Assembly (NCBI GenBank): GCA_015178975.1 | Contig: WHVD01000002.1 | Span: forward strand, 1,612,001 to 1,676,000 | Length of the DNA stretch: 64,000 nt | From: Hysterangium stoloniferum | Lineage: Eukaryota > Basidiomycota > Agaricomycetes > Hysterangiales > Hysterangiaceae | Reading direction: 5' to 3' | Shown: positions 23,088-33,719 of the stretch, one piece after another | How the letters are laid out: every line of letters starts with the position of its first letter | How positions within the stretch are numbered: the stretch's first letter is position 1 | The notes under the pieces: model-generated | Databases searched by the model: none | The model's input: the letters and a program-made list of their open reading frames with translations, nothing else | What the model was told of the DNA's origin: nothing | Program-made: the position numbers and the translations under genes

Positions 23088-26000
23088 TCACCCCCCCTTT
23101 TAAGATATGGTGTCCCGACATGCTGTTGCTGCCAATAAAGTCCAGGCTTGACCTTTCGAAACTCTGGAATCTGGGTCACTCGTACTATGGTGTTTGGAGG
23201 TTGTCTTGATCCTCGAATAGGGCCCTGAGTTGTTACTGCCTCTGGATGTCGTGTGTGGAAGTCTGCTGTCAGAGTGGGAGTGAATACCATATATCCTGGT
23301 TCCCAGCTATTATGTTCCATGCCAAAGCCTTGCCATTTTATGAGGTATTCAATTCACCCATATCTCCATCTACTATCCAATACCTTCTCAACTTCATACT
23401 CCACCTCTCCTTCCACTACTATTGGATCTGGTGGTGGTTGAGAATGGCGGCCGATAATTGGATCCTCAATTTTTGGTGTCAGTTTCACCACATTAAATAC
23501 TGGGTGGAGTCTATTCATTGACTTGGGCAGTTCCAACCTATAGGCAATTGGTGAGACCTGTTCAAGTATCTTGAATGGCCCTAACCGAAGGTGTGAAAGC
23601 TTCTTTGAGGGTTGGGCCATTTGAATATCACTGGCATCTAGGAAAACCTGGTCTCCTGCCTTGAAGTTTGGTGCTGGGGTTCACCGACAGTTGTAGTACT
23701 TTGTCATCTCGTCCTTTGCTTTAGCCAATGCTGCTTTTGCCTCCTCAAGAGTTTCAGCCATTCGATCTCGAAGATTTTTTGCTGAATCCACCTTGCTGGA
23801 TCGAAGGTTTGGTTCAAAACCCATTCGTGGATGACGTCCACAGTCTAACATGAATGGTGTCTGTTGTGTAGATGCATGGATATGGTTGTTGTATTGAAAT
23901 TCTGCAAGTGGGAGAAGGTCAACCCAGTCTGATTGGCGCTGATTCACAAAAATCCGTAGATATGTCTCAAGCTCTTGGTTGACTCATTCAGTTTGTCCAT
24001 CAGTTTGAGGGTGGTAGGCTGTGGAATAGGCTGGTTGAATCCCAAGGAGCTGGTATAATTCCCGAGTGAAATGGCTTGCAAACTGTGATCCACGATCTGA
24101 GATGATTCTCTGTGGGAGTCCATGATGCTTCCACACATCCTTAAAAAAGATCTGAGCTGCACCCACAGAGTCAACAGTTTTGTGTGTGGGCAGAAAATGT
24201 CCCCGCTTTGTCATGAGATCTACAATTACCATAACTGAATCATACCCTTGAGATTGAGGGAGGTCAACTATGAAGTCAACACTGGTTGTATCCCATCGGT
24301 CTGCTGGTGTGGTGTTTGGGTGTAATTCCCCAATTGGCATTTGACGCTGGAACTTGGTGTGTATACATGTGTCACAGGTCTTGACATATTGCCCTATATA
24401 TCATGATATGCCTGGCCACCAAAAGTTGTGACTTACTAGCTCTAAAGTCTTCCATCGTCCTGCATGGCCAGCAACCTGAGAGTCATGGTGCTGTTCCACA
24501 ATCCTATGCCTCAGTTCTGGGTCGGTTGGGACATATATTTTACCCCGATACAACACCAATCCATCTTCCTCTGACCATTCCATTAATCTGATAGATCGGC
24601 CACCAGATTTCCGGAGTTCCTTCACTGCCTTGATCACCGCTTCTTCCTGTTCACCCTTCTCATTTCCTTGGCGAATAGCAGTGAGGAATTCACGTTCTGG
24701 CCCATGTATTGATACACCCTCCATGGCTCGAATTGCAAAGAACTCTGGCTTAAGTAGAGTGATGTTTGAGTTGTCTCCTTCACCTGAACCATGGTCAGAC
24801 CGGCGAGAGAGTGCATCTGTTTTACCCATAGAGTGCCCTGGTCGGTGGTGCAGTTGGAAATCAAAATGTGCCAGGAACAGCGACCATCGGGCCTGTCCTT
24901 GGTTTAGCTGTTTTGAGGACATGAAGTACTCGAGGTTTTTGTGATCAGTCCATACCTCCACTGAGTGCCATGCCCCCTCTAGGAAATGTCTCCACTCATC
25001 AAAGGCACGACTCACTGCCAGCATCTCTTTGTCATGGATCTCATAATTGTGTTCAACAGCTGACAGGCTTTTTGAGTAAAAGGCAACAGGATGCCACTTT
25101 CCATCATCCATCTGTTGTGAGAGGACTGCTCCAGTGGCATAGTCTGATGAGTCAGCTTCAACTATAAATGGTTTTGAATCCTCAGGCATTGTCAGAATTG
25201 GTGCATTTGTAACCAGATCCTTGAGGAGAAGGAAGGCATTGTCCTCTGTCATGGTCCACCTCCAGTTGGTTTCTTTTTTTGTGAGATCAAACAGTGGTCA
25301 CACATAGTGGGAGAAATCTGATATGAATCGCCTATAGAAGTTGGCAAAACCAAGGAATGCCTGTACCTCTTTCCGACTGGTAGGAGTGGGCCAGTCACAT
25401 ACACCTTGATTGGGTCCATCTCCGCTTGGTTTTCAGAGATGACTAGACCAAGGTATTCAATCTTTGTCTTTTCAAACTCACATTTCTCTGGCTTAAGGTA
25501 GAGCTTATACTCGCGAAGATGCTCTAGAACCAGTAATAGGACATGCCGATGTTCCTCAAGTGTCCTGGTGAAAATGAGAATGTCATCCAGGTAGACACAG
25601 ACAACTCCTTCTGCAATCAAATCTCGGAAGATGTCAATAATCATAGTCTGAAAGGTTGCTGGACTATTAGTGAGGCCAAAAAACATGACTAAGGGTTCAA
25701 ACAACCCTCTATTTGTTCGGAAAGCAGCCTTCCACTCATCACCATCCTTAATGCGAACATTGTTGTAGCCCCATCTGACATCAAGTTTTGTGAAATATCG
25801 TGCCCCTTTTAATCGATTCACCAGTTCTGAAATAAGTGGGAGTGGATATCAATTTTTTATTGTTTGGGCATTCAATGCACAATAGTCTTGTACAAGTCGA
25901 AGGGAGCCATCCTTCTTCTTGATGAAGAAAACTGGGGATGCCATGGGTGACTTAGAAGGTCGTATCTGACCAGTTGCAAGGTTTTCAGCAATAAAAATAT

Positions 26001-27100
26001 CCAGCTCTGTCTGTTCATTGAGGGACATAGGGTAGACCTTGAAATTGGTTGACTTTGCATCAGGGATTAGTTCAATTGCATGGTCCCAAGGTTTTCTATC
26101 AGGCAATGAATTAAATGACTCCTTGGAGAACACATCTTCAAAGGTGTGGAGATACTCAGGGACAATGTCTTGAAAACCTTTTGGGCTCGGTGTATTAAAC
26201 CTTGCACTAGCCTCTGCTAGTCGCTGAGACACTGTGGCAGATGCTCGAATCTGACTTGGAGTCAGTTCTGGGTGCAGCACTGTGACAAATACCCGATCTC
26301 CATCTTCAATTAAGTCCTCTATTTGGTCTTCAACCTCATCAGACTGATCAGGTAATAAATCAGGAATTGGCTCTTCTGTTTCCTCAGATGTGAAGACTGG
26401 GGCAGGGGCATCTCTACAAGCTTGTAAACATCTAATCTCTTCACATGCCCTGAGGGTTGAGATTTTACACTCTTTACAGTGTGGGTTACAACGGGTCATT
26501 TTGACTTCTTGTGTCTGCCAATTGATCTCTGGGTTGTGATCCCGAAGCCAGGTATAGCCAAGTAAAAGGGATTCCTTCCCAAGCTTGGTGACTGCAAACA
26601 ATGCCTTTTCTGAGTGATCCTTGTAGCGGAGGACCAACTCAGCAACTTCGGTGATTGAACCTGCTTCATTGGGTGTCCCATCAACATTGTATACATGAAT
26701 TGGGTAGATGAGTGATCGTGTGGCAATTCCGTTTTCATGCACATAGTCTCGGTCAATGAATAGACCAGTTGCACCACAATCAACCAATGCACAGGTCGAT
26801 CGGAGAAGACCAGTGTCAGTTGTTTGGAGCTCGACTTTTAGGTGTAATGATTTGGCAGTTGCCGTTGAGGCAATAATGAGAGATTTTGGAAGACGACGTT
26901 CCCAAACTGGTCTTCTACGATGTGAATGGACTGAGGGAGACTTGGGTGGGTTAGGTATGACTTGAATTCCAGTGTCCTCACTCAACAGAGGTTCAACTTC
27001 TGATGTATTAACTGTACATACATCATCAACAGAGAGGACACTGAATCTATTTGAAAGTGGCAGCAAGGGCATACCCTTCACTCGCTGCAGTTGGGAAAAC
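23060..27100 (-). pseudogene. Chromovirus 2 pol (protease-RT-RNase H-integrase-chromodomain)
   Basis: Protease ALVDCGATGLFID at about 26750-26790; RT with FFIKKKDGSLRLVQDY (about 25910) and catalytic [10 protein letters not shown] (about 25575-25605); RNase H FIVEADSSDYATGAVLSQ (about 25130-25180) and TDALSRR; integrase zinc finger (HH...CC around 24340-24470), core with VDFIVDLP, ISDRGSQF and HPQTDGQTE (23984-24280); then the GPFxILEQV segment and a chromodomain reading YEVEKVLDSRWRYG (about 23360-23400) and SWEPG (about 23305). Chromodomains are known to steer integration toward heterochromatin marks. At least five frame breaks (near 25835, 25250, 24400, 23965, 23350) make it inactive. Confidence 0.88.
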
Positions 27101-27157
27101 CCGAAACAGGCTGTAGATCAGCCCCTCAAGGAGAGTCATCTGCTTCGGCCACCTGGC

Positions 27158-27800
27158 ACAACTCTCAATAAGTTGATCAGGGCTTCGATTGGGCATGTTC
27201 CTTGTTGCTCTGTCGGGAATACTGACTGCATGCTACCAGCTTTGGCTGTTTTTGATGCAGGTAAGTCCAAGTGTGTGTAGCATTTTTCATTGTCGTCCTG
27301 ACTAATCAGGGCATCCTTTCATTTCAGGTGCTTTCTGGTGTCAAAACACAATCTAGATGGTACAGTGACTTCTCCGAAACGCATCAGCCCCCAAAAGGCA
27401 CACATTGATACAGCCCAAATGCAGGTGTCAAAGGGGTCCTCTAGGTTCAAGGACGTCTTTAATGTGAACAGCATACTCAACTTCACTGGGGGCCTTGGAG
27501 GCCATCTACGTGCACTACCTTGTAGGTTATCTAACCCCTGCAGTGACCATTCTACTCTTGTGTGCTCATCATCTGAAAGTGGTGGTGGCCAACCTTGGGC
27601 TATGTGCCAGGCCCTAATTGCTGACAGGTACTTTCACATTACACTGACTGATATTGTTTCAATGGCTGTCCCAGCAGCTAGCTCCTCTCCCAGCAATGCT
27701 GGGTCTGCTGCTGCCCATAATACAAAGGAGTGTAAGACTGGGAAGGATGCTGGGAGCCTGTCTGATTCGGCCACAGAGAAAATATCGCAGAAGATGTGAA
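27158..27800 (-). pseudogene. Tyrosine recombinase of DIRS element 2 (C-terminus missing)
   Basis: Same protein as at 1540-2593. The Box I arginine is present here (GLMRFGEVT, codon 27379-27381), but the sequence ends at 27158 after IEALINLLRVVP, so the HxxR, W and Tyr boxes are gone. Cut by chromovirus 2. Confidence 0.8.
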
Positions 27801-28139
27801 ATTTGCCCAGGCCGGCTCCATAACCATTTGCCTCCTTAAGTGAAGCTTCTGAGGCTAAGGATGCAATTGCCTGTAAGACTGGATGTCGCATTGTGGATGG
27901 TGGTGGGATGTTGACCCCTTTCCATTTGAACAGTCTCTCACCTGCCTTACATGGTGGTCTGAGTGCCAATGGAATTACCTGCAACTGGCTCAGTGCTGGC
28001 ATTTGTAATGGAGGGGCAAACGGTGCTGATGTCAATACCAGTGCTACAATGATTGGATCTGATACACTAGGTGCCCAGGAATGTCTACTCTGGCCTGTGT
28101 GTCGGCCTTCAGAAAAACTTTGAGGAATTTGCCGATAGG

Positions 28140-28660
28140 TCCTCATGAGAGGGCATCTGCGACATTGTCCCTTGATGGTATGTATATCGCCTTTAACTGT
28201 ATTTGGTTTGTGACTAACAATTTGTAAATCTCTTTTAGGATCTTGTTTGTCTCCTTGCTGCACGATTGGCCTTTGTTTAAAACTGCGACCACACTGCTGT
28301 TGTCTGACTGCACCAAAAATATCGAATGTGCCAGGTTCCGCTGGCACATCCAATCCTGTTGTAATGCTACCTGCAGACCATTTCGACTGCGACTGCTTCT
28401 GCTCAGCCAATGTCGCACTGGCAATATGGGCCAACCCTGAAGCCAGGTGCCCACTTCCATGCTGCCCACTGGTTGTCTACCACCACGCCTAACCCGAAGG
28501 ACATGCTGGCATCTCCCCACCATCCCATGTCCACTACCTCTGACAATGCGATTGGCAATTCATTTGGTAGGTGGTGAATTATATACTGAATCCACAATAT
28601 ATCGGCCTGGACCACTGCACCTGGAGGGAATGCTGCTCTTCGTGAATCGAAGTTGTTCAC
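28140..28660 (-). pseudogene. RNase H of DIRS element 2
   Basis: VVDMGWWGDAS at about 28540 and SDNSSVVAVLNKGQS at about 28310 with IPSRDNVADALS at about 28150; several frame switches separate the pieces. Homologous to 880-1330. Confidence 0.7.
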
Positions 28661-28669
28661 AAAGGAGGC

Positions 28670-29480
28670 AATGGATCATAAGAAAGGCCTTATCCATGGA
28701 AAAATAGACGAGATGTGTACTAATTTCCCATGCAGCCTGTCTGCTTCTCTCCTTGAGAAACATGCATCTTCTGCTGCCCAGCATTTGATCAAGTCCAGCA
28801 CTGCATCCAGCTTCTCCTTCGGCACTGATACCGTTTTGGTGTCCAGGTTCCATGAAAAACCTATGTATTTCTGGACTGATGAAAAGGATCTTATTTTGCT
28901 TTGGCTCCATGGCACACCAAACTGTGCCATCAGGGCAATGAAATCGTCCTCTGTCCATGTCTGTCCTGGGAGGCACACAGCCAGGAAATCGTCTACCCAT
29001 TTGAGCAGGTGTCCAAAGCCGGCTCTCTGATATAATGCTATTAGCATGTCTGCTATGCTGCCGAATACCCCGGCACTCGAAGCCAAACTGAATGCCACCA
29101 TGCGGTCGACATACACCAGGCCCTTCCAGTAGATGCAACAGGTGTTCTGCTGGCCCAGTTTTACTGGTGTCATTTGGTATGCTGCTACAGAACCTTCTGG
29201 GAGTGAGAGGATCAATGCTGTGGCATCTGCGAAGGTGCCCCATTCTGTTGGGAAGTCGCTGGAGTTTATGCGGCTGTTTATGGAAGAGTGAGTTGGGTCC
29301 CCTTGGGGGAACGATAGGTCTTGTATTAAGTGGTAAGTACTTGAATTCAGTTTTGGTATTAGCCCCAGGGGTGATGTTTGGAAAGGTCCAATAATCTGCT
29401 CCAGCTCCTCTGGTGTGAAGCCTCTGTAATAGTGGCCTATTTTCTGTTCATTTGTAATGTAATTGTCTATAAAGCCTGTG
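28670..29480 (-). pseudogene. Reverse transcriptase of DIRS element 2 (motif A deleted)
   Basis: Open frame 29215-28676 carries LKWVDDFLAV and the QKYIGFSWNLDTK segment. Upstream, the fingers segment PNSSTYRLIQDL is recognisable near 29330. Compared with element 1 (240-260), 18 bases are deleted between short GCAGC repeats near 29184, removing the FDIS motif A and its catalytic aspartate in frame. The RT therefore cannot be active although its frame stays open. Confidence 0.82.
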
Positions 29481-29481
29481 T

Positions 29482-31102
29482 CTATTGATGCTGATCTGTG
29501 GTTTCGAAAAATACTGTGTGTGATATGTGATCCTTTACTCTGATGTCGAATCCTTCCATTAAACTAGTTATAACGTGCTGCCAGTCCTGTTGAATGCCAT
29601 ATTTACTTAATGTATGTGCCGCTTCGATGGAGTCGAGTGGCATTGTGACCCATCTTTGGTCAGAGCTGTCTGCAGGCACCCACTCCATGGTTGTCCTCGA
29701 AGCAGATGCTGCAGGCATGAGTGTCGGTGCAGCTGTCACCCCACTTGCACTGTGATCCAAGAGCCCAGTTGAAGCAGAATTATTTTCCATTGGGGCGGCA
29801 AGGGTGTGCTTGTTTCTGGCACCGTGTGTGATTGGGGCTGCTGTCTTTCCTGCCATTGTGAGCTTTGACTTGCATTCGGCCGGAAAGTGTCCTTGTGTTC
29901 CACACTGAAAACAGTGCAATGAATCTCTGTCTGTGCATGGCCTCTTGATGGGACATGTTGGGGCAGTGCTGCTGCTGACCATGTGTGCTTAGGTGGTGTG
30001 ATTGGGGTGCCACTCGCCTTCAATGCCTGTAGTGCCACCTGCGTCGCAATGATTGTTAGTGCATCTGTGTCCAGGCAACCCAGGTCATGAGCTAAGTTGC
30101 GGGCAGCTGCTTTGCGCTGCTGGATTTCATAATCCATGGCGACCTCCCAGCTGTGTGATTTTGCAATAGTAGTCACAATGGAATGGTGTGCTATGAGTGC
30201 CTTGGCCCTAGTGTCACCACTGTGTGTCTTGGTATGATCCACAGCAGCTGCTGCCACTGCTAGCCAGTCGATTATGCTGATACCTCTTTTGTTCTCGTGC
30301 TCCAGCCCTTTGGCCACGATACTACCTGTCGGAGAGAAAGTGAATTCCTCTGTACTTCTTTCAGCTTTCCACTGAGCTTCGGTTGTGAGGGCTACATATG
30401 GGACGTAATGAAAGTTCCTAAATGCCTCCTCCACCTTCCGTGGTATAGCTGAAAGGTATTGTGGGAATGAGCATGGTGGTTATACAGATGGTAGACAATG
30501 AAATGAAGAGGGGGGGGGGGGTGCACTAGCCCCAGTACCATGTCCTTCAGACTGTACTGGACTGCTGTGAATAAGCCACAATATAGGGTAGCACCCCATG
30601 TGTCCAAGTGCCAGCTGCACTACAAGACTGGACTGTGTGAACTGGACTGTGTGCCTGCTGCATCACAGCTACTGTCTGTATGGTGCCACCTGCCACGAGC
30701 ACCCTGAACTGATGTGCATGGCTGTGCTGTGCGAAGGAAGGTGGGACTTACGTATCTCCAAGGCATTTGCTTTAATCCAGGTATAATCTCTGGGATTGAA
30801 GTCCTTTTACCATCCCGGGCTTTTTCCTTTGCCAATGCTGAGGCCCTGGCTGCTTGTATTGCATCGGGCTCTGCAAACAGCCTTGTGATACCTGGCAGGG
30901 ATTCAGCCATGGGCCTTCTCTCATGTTCTCCAGCATTGCTGCTGTTCAGTAGATAGTCCCTGTGTGCTGTCAGCCGAGCAATCTGGGAGTCCAGCTGCTC
31001 AATCTCCAGTGCTGATGAGTGCTCCTCCAGATGACCAGTGTCCTGGTTGTCGCCCACAGCATCTGTAATAGATACTGTAGGATGCCCTTGGGACCCAGCC
31101 AC
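29482..31102 (-). pseudogene. Gag-like ORF of DIRS element 2 with a probable intron
   Basis: Exon 1 31102-30752 (MAGSQGHPTVS..., 117 codons, helical EIEQLDSQIARLTAHRDYLL) ends at a strong donor TAC|GTAAGT. Coding resumes at 30434 (VEEAFRNFHYVPYVALT) after an in-phase AG at 30436-30435; a canonical TTTCAG at 30454-30449 is the alternative acceptor but would change frame. A frameshift near 29980 then leads to a CCHC zinc knuckle CFQCGTQGHFPAEC at about 29900, followed by the start of pol-type sequence (EGFDIRVKDH). The role is by analogy the capsid/nucleocapsid protein. A G10 run in the intron (30511-30520) is notable. Confidence 0.7.
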
Positions 31103-31225
31103 CCAGATGATAAGGCATCTAATCCTGTATCAGGGTGAGGGGGGCCTTCCCCACCTAGGTTGATGCCTAGGTGTGCAAAAACTCCCTGTGGCAAGGACCC
31201 AGATGTCATGTGAAGAAATGTAACA

Positions 31226-31331
31226 CACTAATGCAGAAAGATAAAGGAATGATGATGTGGAATGGGCGAAAAATTATAATGACTGTAAATTGATCGTCAT
31301 CATCAGGAAGCAGGAGGTGTGGGAGTCCTCC
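31226..31331 (-). repeat. DIRS element 2 repeat A1 (5' terminus)
   Basis: On the element strand begins GGAGGACTCCCACACCTCC. Matches A2 in both DIRS copies (2813-2905 and 22530-22637). It marks the element's 5' end. Confidence 0.75.
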
Positions 31332-31439
31332 AGTAGTGAGGGCACGGAGCACCTGAATTGTCCCCGATGGGGCCCAGAAATCCCCATGAGGGTGGGTTAG
31401 TGCCTGAATTCCCTAATTAGTTAGCATGGGTGCATTTCT

Positions 31440-32030
31440 GCACTTGCAGGAGCTTTTCTGCCAGTGCGGGAGCATTAGTGGTGCTGTGGGAGTATTTTGT
31501 GACAGGTGTGGAAATATTTTCTAACATGCAGAGGTATTTTGTAATGTGTGGAAGTATTTGTCCATGCATGGGAGTATTTCATCACATGCACGGAGGTATT
31601 TTTACATGCACAGAAGTATTATGTCATGTGTGGAGGTATTTTCCGATGCTACAGGAGTATTTTGTCATGTGCATGGAAATATTGTTACACACCTGGGAGC
31701 ATTTTTGAAACATGTGGGAGTATTTTGTCAGGCTGCAGGAGAATTTGTCACATGCATGGAACCCTTTCACACACCCTAATGGAAACATTTCCCACACCCC
31801 TCCAGTAGAATTTACTGTGCCCTTCATGTCAGCATTTCCCATGCCATTCACGTAAGCATTTCCCATACAGTTCACATACCCATTTCCCACACCCCTCAAG
31901 GACACATTTCCCACGACCTTTCTGGGAGAATTGCCCACCCCCTTTTGGGAGTATTTCCCATGCCCTCATGGAAGCATTTCACTCAACATTCACAGAGGAA
32001 TTTTTGACACCATTTCCCTGAGCCCTCATA
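31440..32030 (+). repeat. Degenerate minisatellite, period about 29 bp
   Basis: About 20 units built on GGAGTATTTTGTCACATGCATG and, from about 31780, on a related GGAAGCATTTCCCACACCC form. Copies vary at many bases. The open frames across it (cysteine-, phenylalanine- and histidine-rich) are consequences of the repeat, not evidence of a protein. A second copy, inverted, is at 54700-56870. Confidence 0.75.
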
Positions 32031-32033
32031 GCA

Positions 32034-32352
32034 TAGAGTCCATCAAGGTCTGACTAGATACCAGAGCTGATTTATCCCTCATGTTAGAAGAGTTCTATTG
32101 GGAACTGAAGGATCAGCCTAAACTGAAACAGAGACTTACATAAACTATGATTGATACAACTCACAAGATGTGCCAAAGTATTAGGATACATTAGTGTTCC
32201 CATCTATCTTAAGGATGATACAGGAACCCTATTATGGTTCAATGTTGAGACCTACATACATGTCATACAAGGGATGACTGTGCCAATCCTCTTGAGAGAA
32301 GATTTTCATGTCAACTACGAAATAGGAATGCTACAAGATCAGCCTTTAGGAT
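32034..32352 (+). pseudogene. Ty3/gypsy protease relic (plus strand)
   Basis: Aligns with the protease of chromovirus 1 (42150-41840): VRMDMGADLSLI there corresponds to a decayed DTRADLSLM here, continuing through VLGYISVPIYLKDDTGTLL and VPILLREDFHVNYEIG to DQPLG. The active-site DxGA is no longer intact. It directly follows the minisatellite in both this copy and the inverted copy at 53819-54700, so the two belong to one element family. Confidence 0.75.
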
Positions 32353-32432
32353 AATTGAAAGTGTTTATATTTAATGATATGGTTGATGCTTAAAGGAGCA
32401 TATGTACACCTGATCACCCTCCACCTACCTTT

Positions 32433-33050
32433 TGGATCCTTATCTAATTTTAAATTTTATAAGGATCCAATAGAGTTTATTGGAGTTTATAGAAGATAAG
32501 GCTCTACTATGGATGCTAAAATATTTTGGAGAGAGGGGTTTTCCCAGTGTGGGTCTACATACTTACTTTGCCAGATTTACATACACAGAAGGCCCCCCTG
32601 ACCCCCCCAGTCCCCCAGTCAGTGGTGGCTTCAGATAATATATATGACATACTTACTGATCTTCCCAATTTTCTGATGTTATATTCCCATCCTCACAACA
32701 TAGAAGCAACAATGCACAGGGGCAACAACAAAAAATAAGTGATGAAGGACTGCTAAACAACAAATACTGGTCAAGTGTCCATTCTTGTGTACAATTTTGA
32801 ACCTAGATCTGATATTTACTGATGTACACACTAAATCTAACCTACACCAGGAAAAGCCCTTGCTCCAAAATCTTTTAGGATCCTCAGTAGAGGCTTATTT
32901 TATATAAACTCCACCAATCATTCATTGGATCCTTAACCAATTTAAAGTCAGTTAAAGATCCAACATGTGATTGGCAGGTTTAGAATCCAACAAACTTTTG
33001 GATACCAAGTTAAAATCAGTTAAGGATCTAACATGTGATTGTAGGGTTTA
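32433..33050. repeat. Short GGATCC-rich repeats, one inverted and one direct
   Basis: 32433-32540 (minus) and 32870-33050 (plus) are copies of the short repeat at 8888-9020; together they form an imperfect inverted pair about 330 bp apart. Between them, 32620-32690 resembles 9577-9650 (decayed). No gene seen. Confidence 0.5.
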
Positions 33051-33054
33051 GAAT

Positions 33055-33695
33055 TGTGAAGAGTCGATAGATTCTGACTGCTCAATATACGAAGAATAGT
33101 GTTTATTCAACTACTATTAGAAAGTATTGACCGTTCAGTACAATACTATAGATTACTAGACTGATAGTACTAGTATAGGGACACACTACACGTCACAAGA
33201 GCAACTGTACAGTTGCTCGTGACGACTAGAGCAAGAGAATAGAAGAGTTGACCTTTATGGTACAACTGGTAGCTAGAAGTAAGATAGATAATCAGCAAAA
33301 GACTGAATATCTAGGGTGGAGAGATAGCAGCGCGAGTCGACTACAGTGTCAACGAGTGCAGAGTCTTGAGAGTGGAACTCGACCTTTGCGGTTCGAGTCC
33401 AAAAACTTATTAGTATGCAAGAAGACACTACCTTTATGGGTAGCTGAGATATTACCCTTGACACCTCTCGCTATTCGACATCTGAGTCGTTACGAGGTGG
33501 TGTCTGCTGGTAAAAAGGTGTCTGTCGTTTGATGCCGAGAGCGCCCATAGATATACACAAGGCTTCGAACTAAGAAATAAGGGTATGCTCGAAAGATATA
33601 GAGAATTAAAGAAAAGAAATAAAAACTAGATAATAAAGTACTATAATACATCTATTATTCCACAGTCCAATCATGATATATGCATACCCTTCACA
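33055..33695 (-). repeat. Chromovirus 1 3' LTR (641 bp)
   Basis: Symmetrical ends TGTGAAG...CTTCACA. The adjoining sequence at 33696-33712, read on the minus strand, is TTCGAACTGGGGGGCAC, a polypurine tract, which fixes this as the 3' LTR of a minus-strand element. No matching 5' LTR is in the window. Confidence 0.75.
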
Positions 33696-33705
33696 GTGCC
33701 CCCCA
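33696..33705 (-). promoter_or_regulatory. Chromovirus 1 polypurine tract
   Basis: CTGGGGGGCAC on the minus strand directly upstream of the LTR; the usual plus-strand DNA primer site. Confidence 0.65.
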
Positions 33706-33719
33706 GTTCGAAGGGATGT

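Larger units (their letters stand above)
22786..27157 (-). mobile_element. Chromovirus 2 (Ty3/gypsy), 5'-truncated
   Basis: Minus strand. Order from 27157: protease, RT, RNase H, integrase, chromodomain, PPT, 3' LTR (22786-23087). The 5' LTR and gag are missing; the element breaks off against DIRS recombinase sequence at 27157/27158. Coding is interrupted by several stops and frameshifts. Confidence 0.88.
22306..31331 (-). mobile_element. DIRS-order (Ngaro-type) retroelement 2, split by a chromovirus
   Basis: Minus strand, reading from 31331: A1 (31331-31226), gag with a probable intron, RT, RNase H, recombinase up to 27158; then chromovirus 2 (27157-22786); then partial B1 (22785-22714), A2 (22637-22530) and B2 (22397-22306). 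The parts on either side of the chromovirus belong to one element in the right order and orientation. About the last third of the recombinase and the start of B1 are missing, as is the 5' half of the chromovirus, so a deletion accompanied or followed the insertion. Confidence 0.8.

Noticed and set aside
31430..31808. Cys/His/Phe-rich ORFs of 77-104 codons across 31430-31940 and 54745-55129
   Set aside because: Produced by the 29-bp minisatellite; the reading frame follows the repeat unit and no codon-level conservation is visible.
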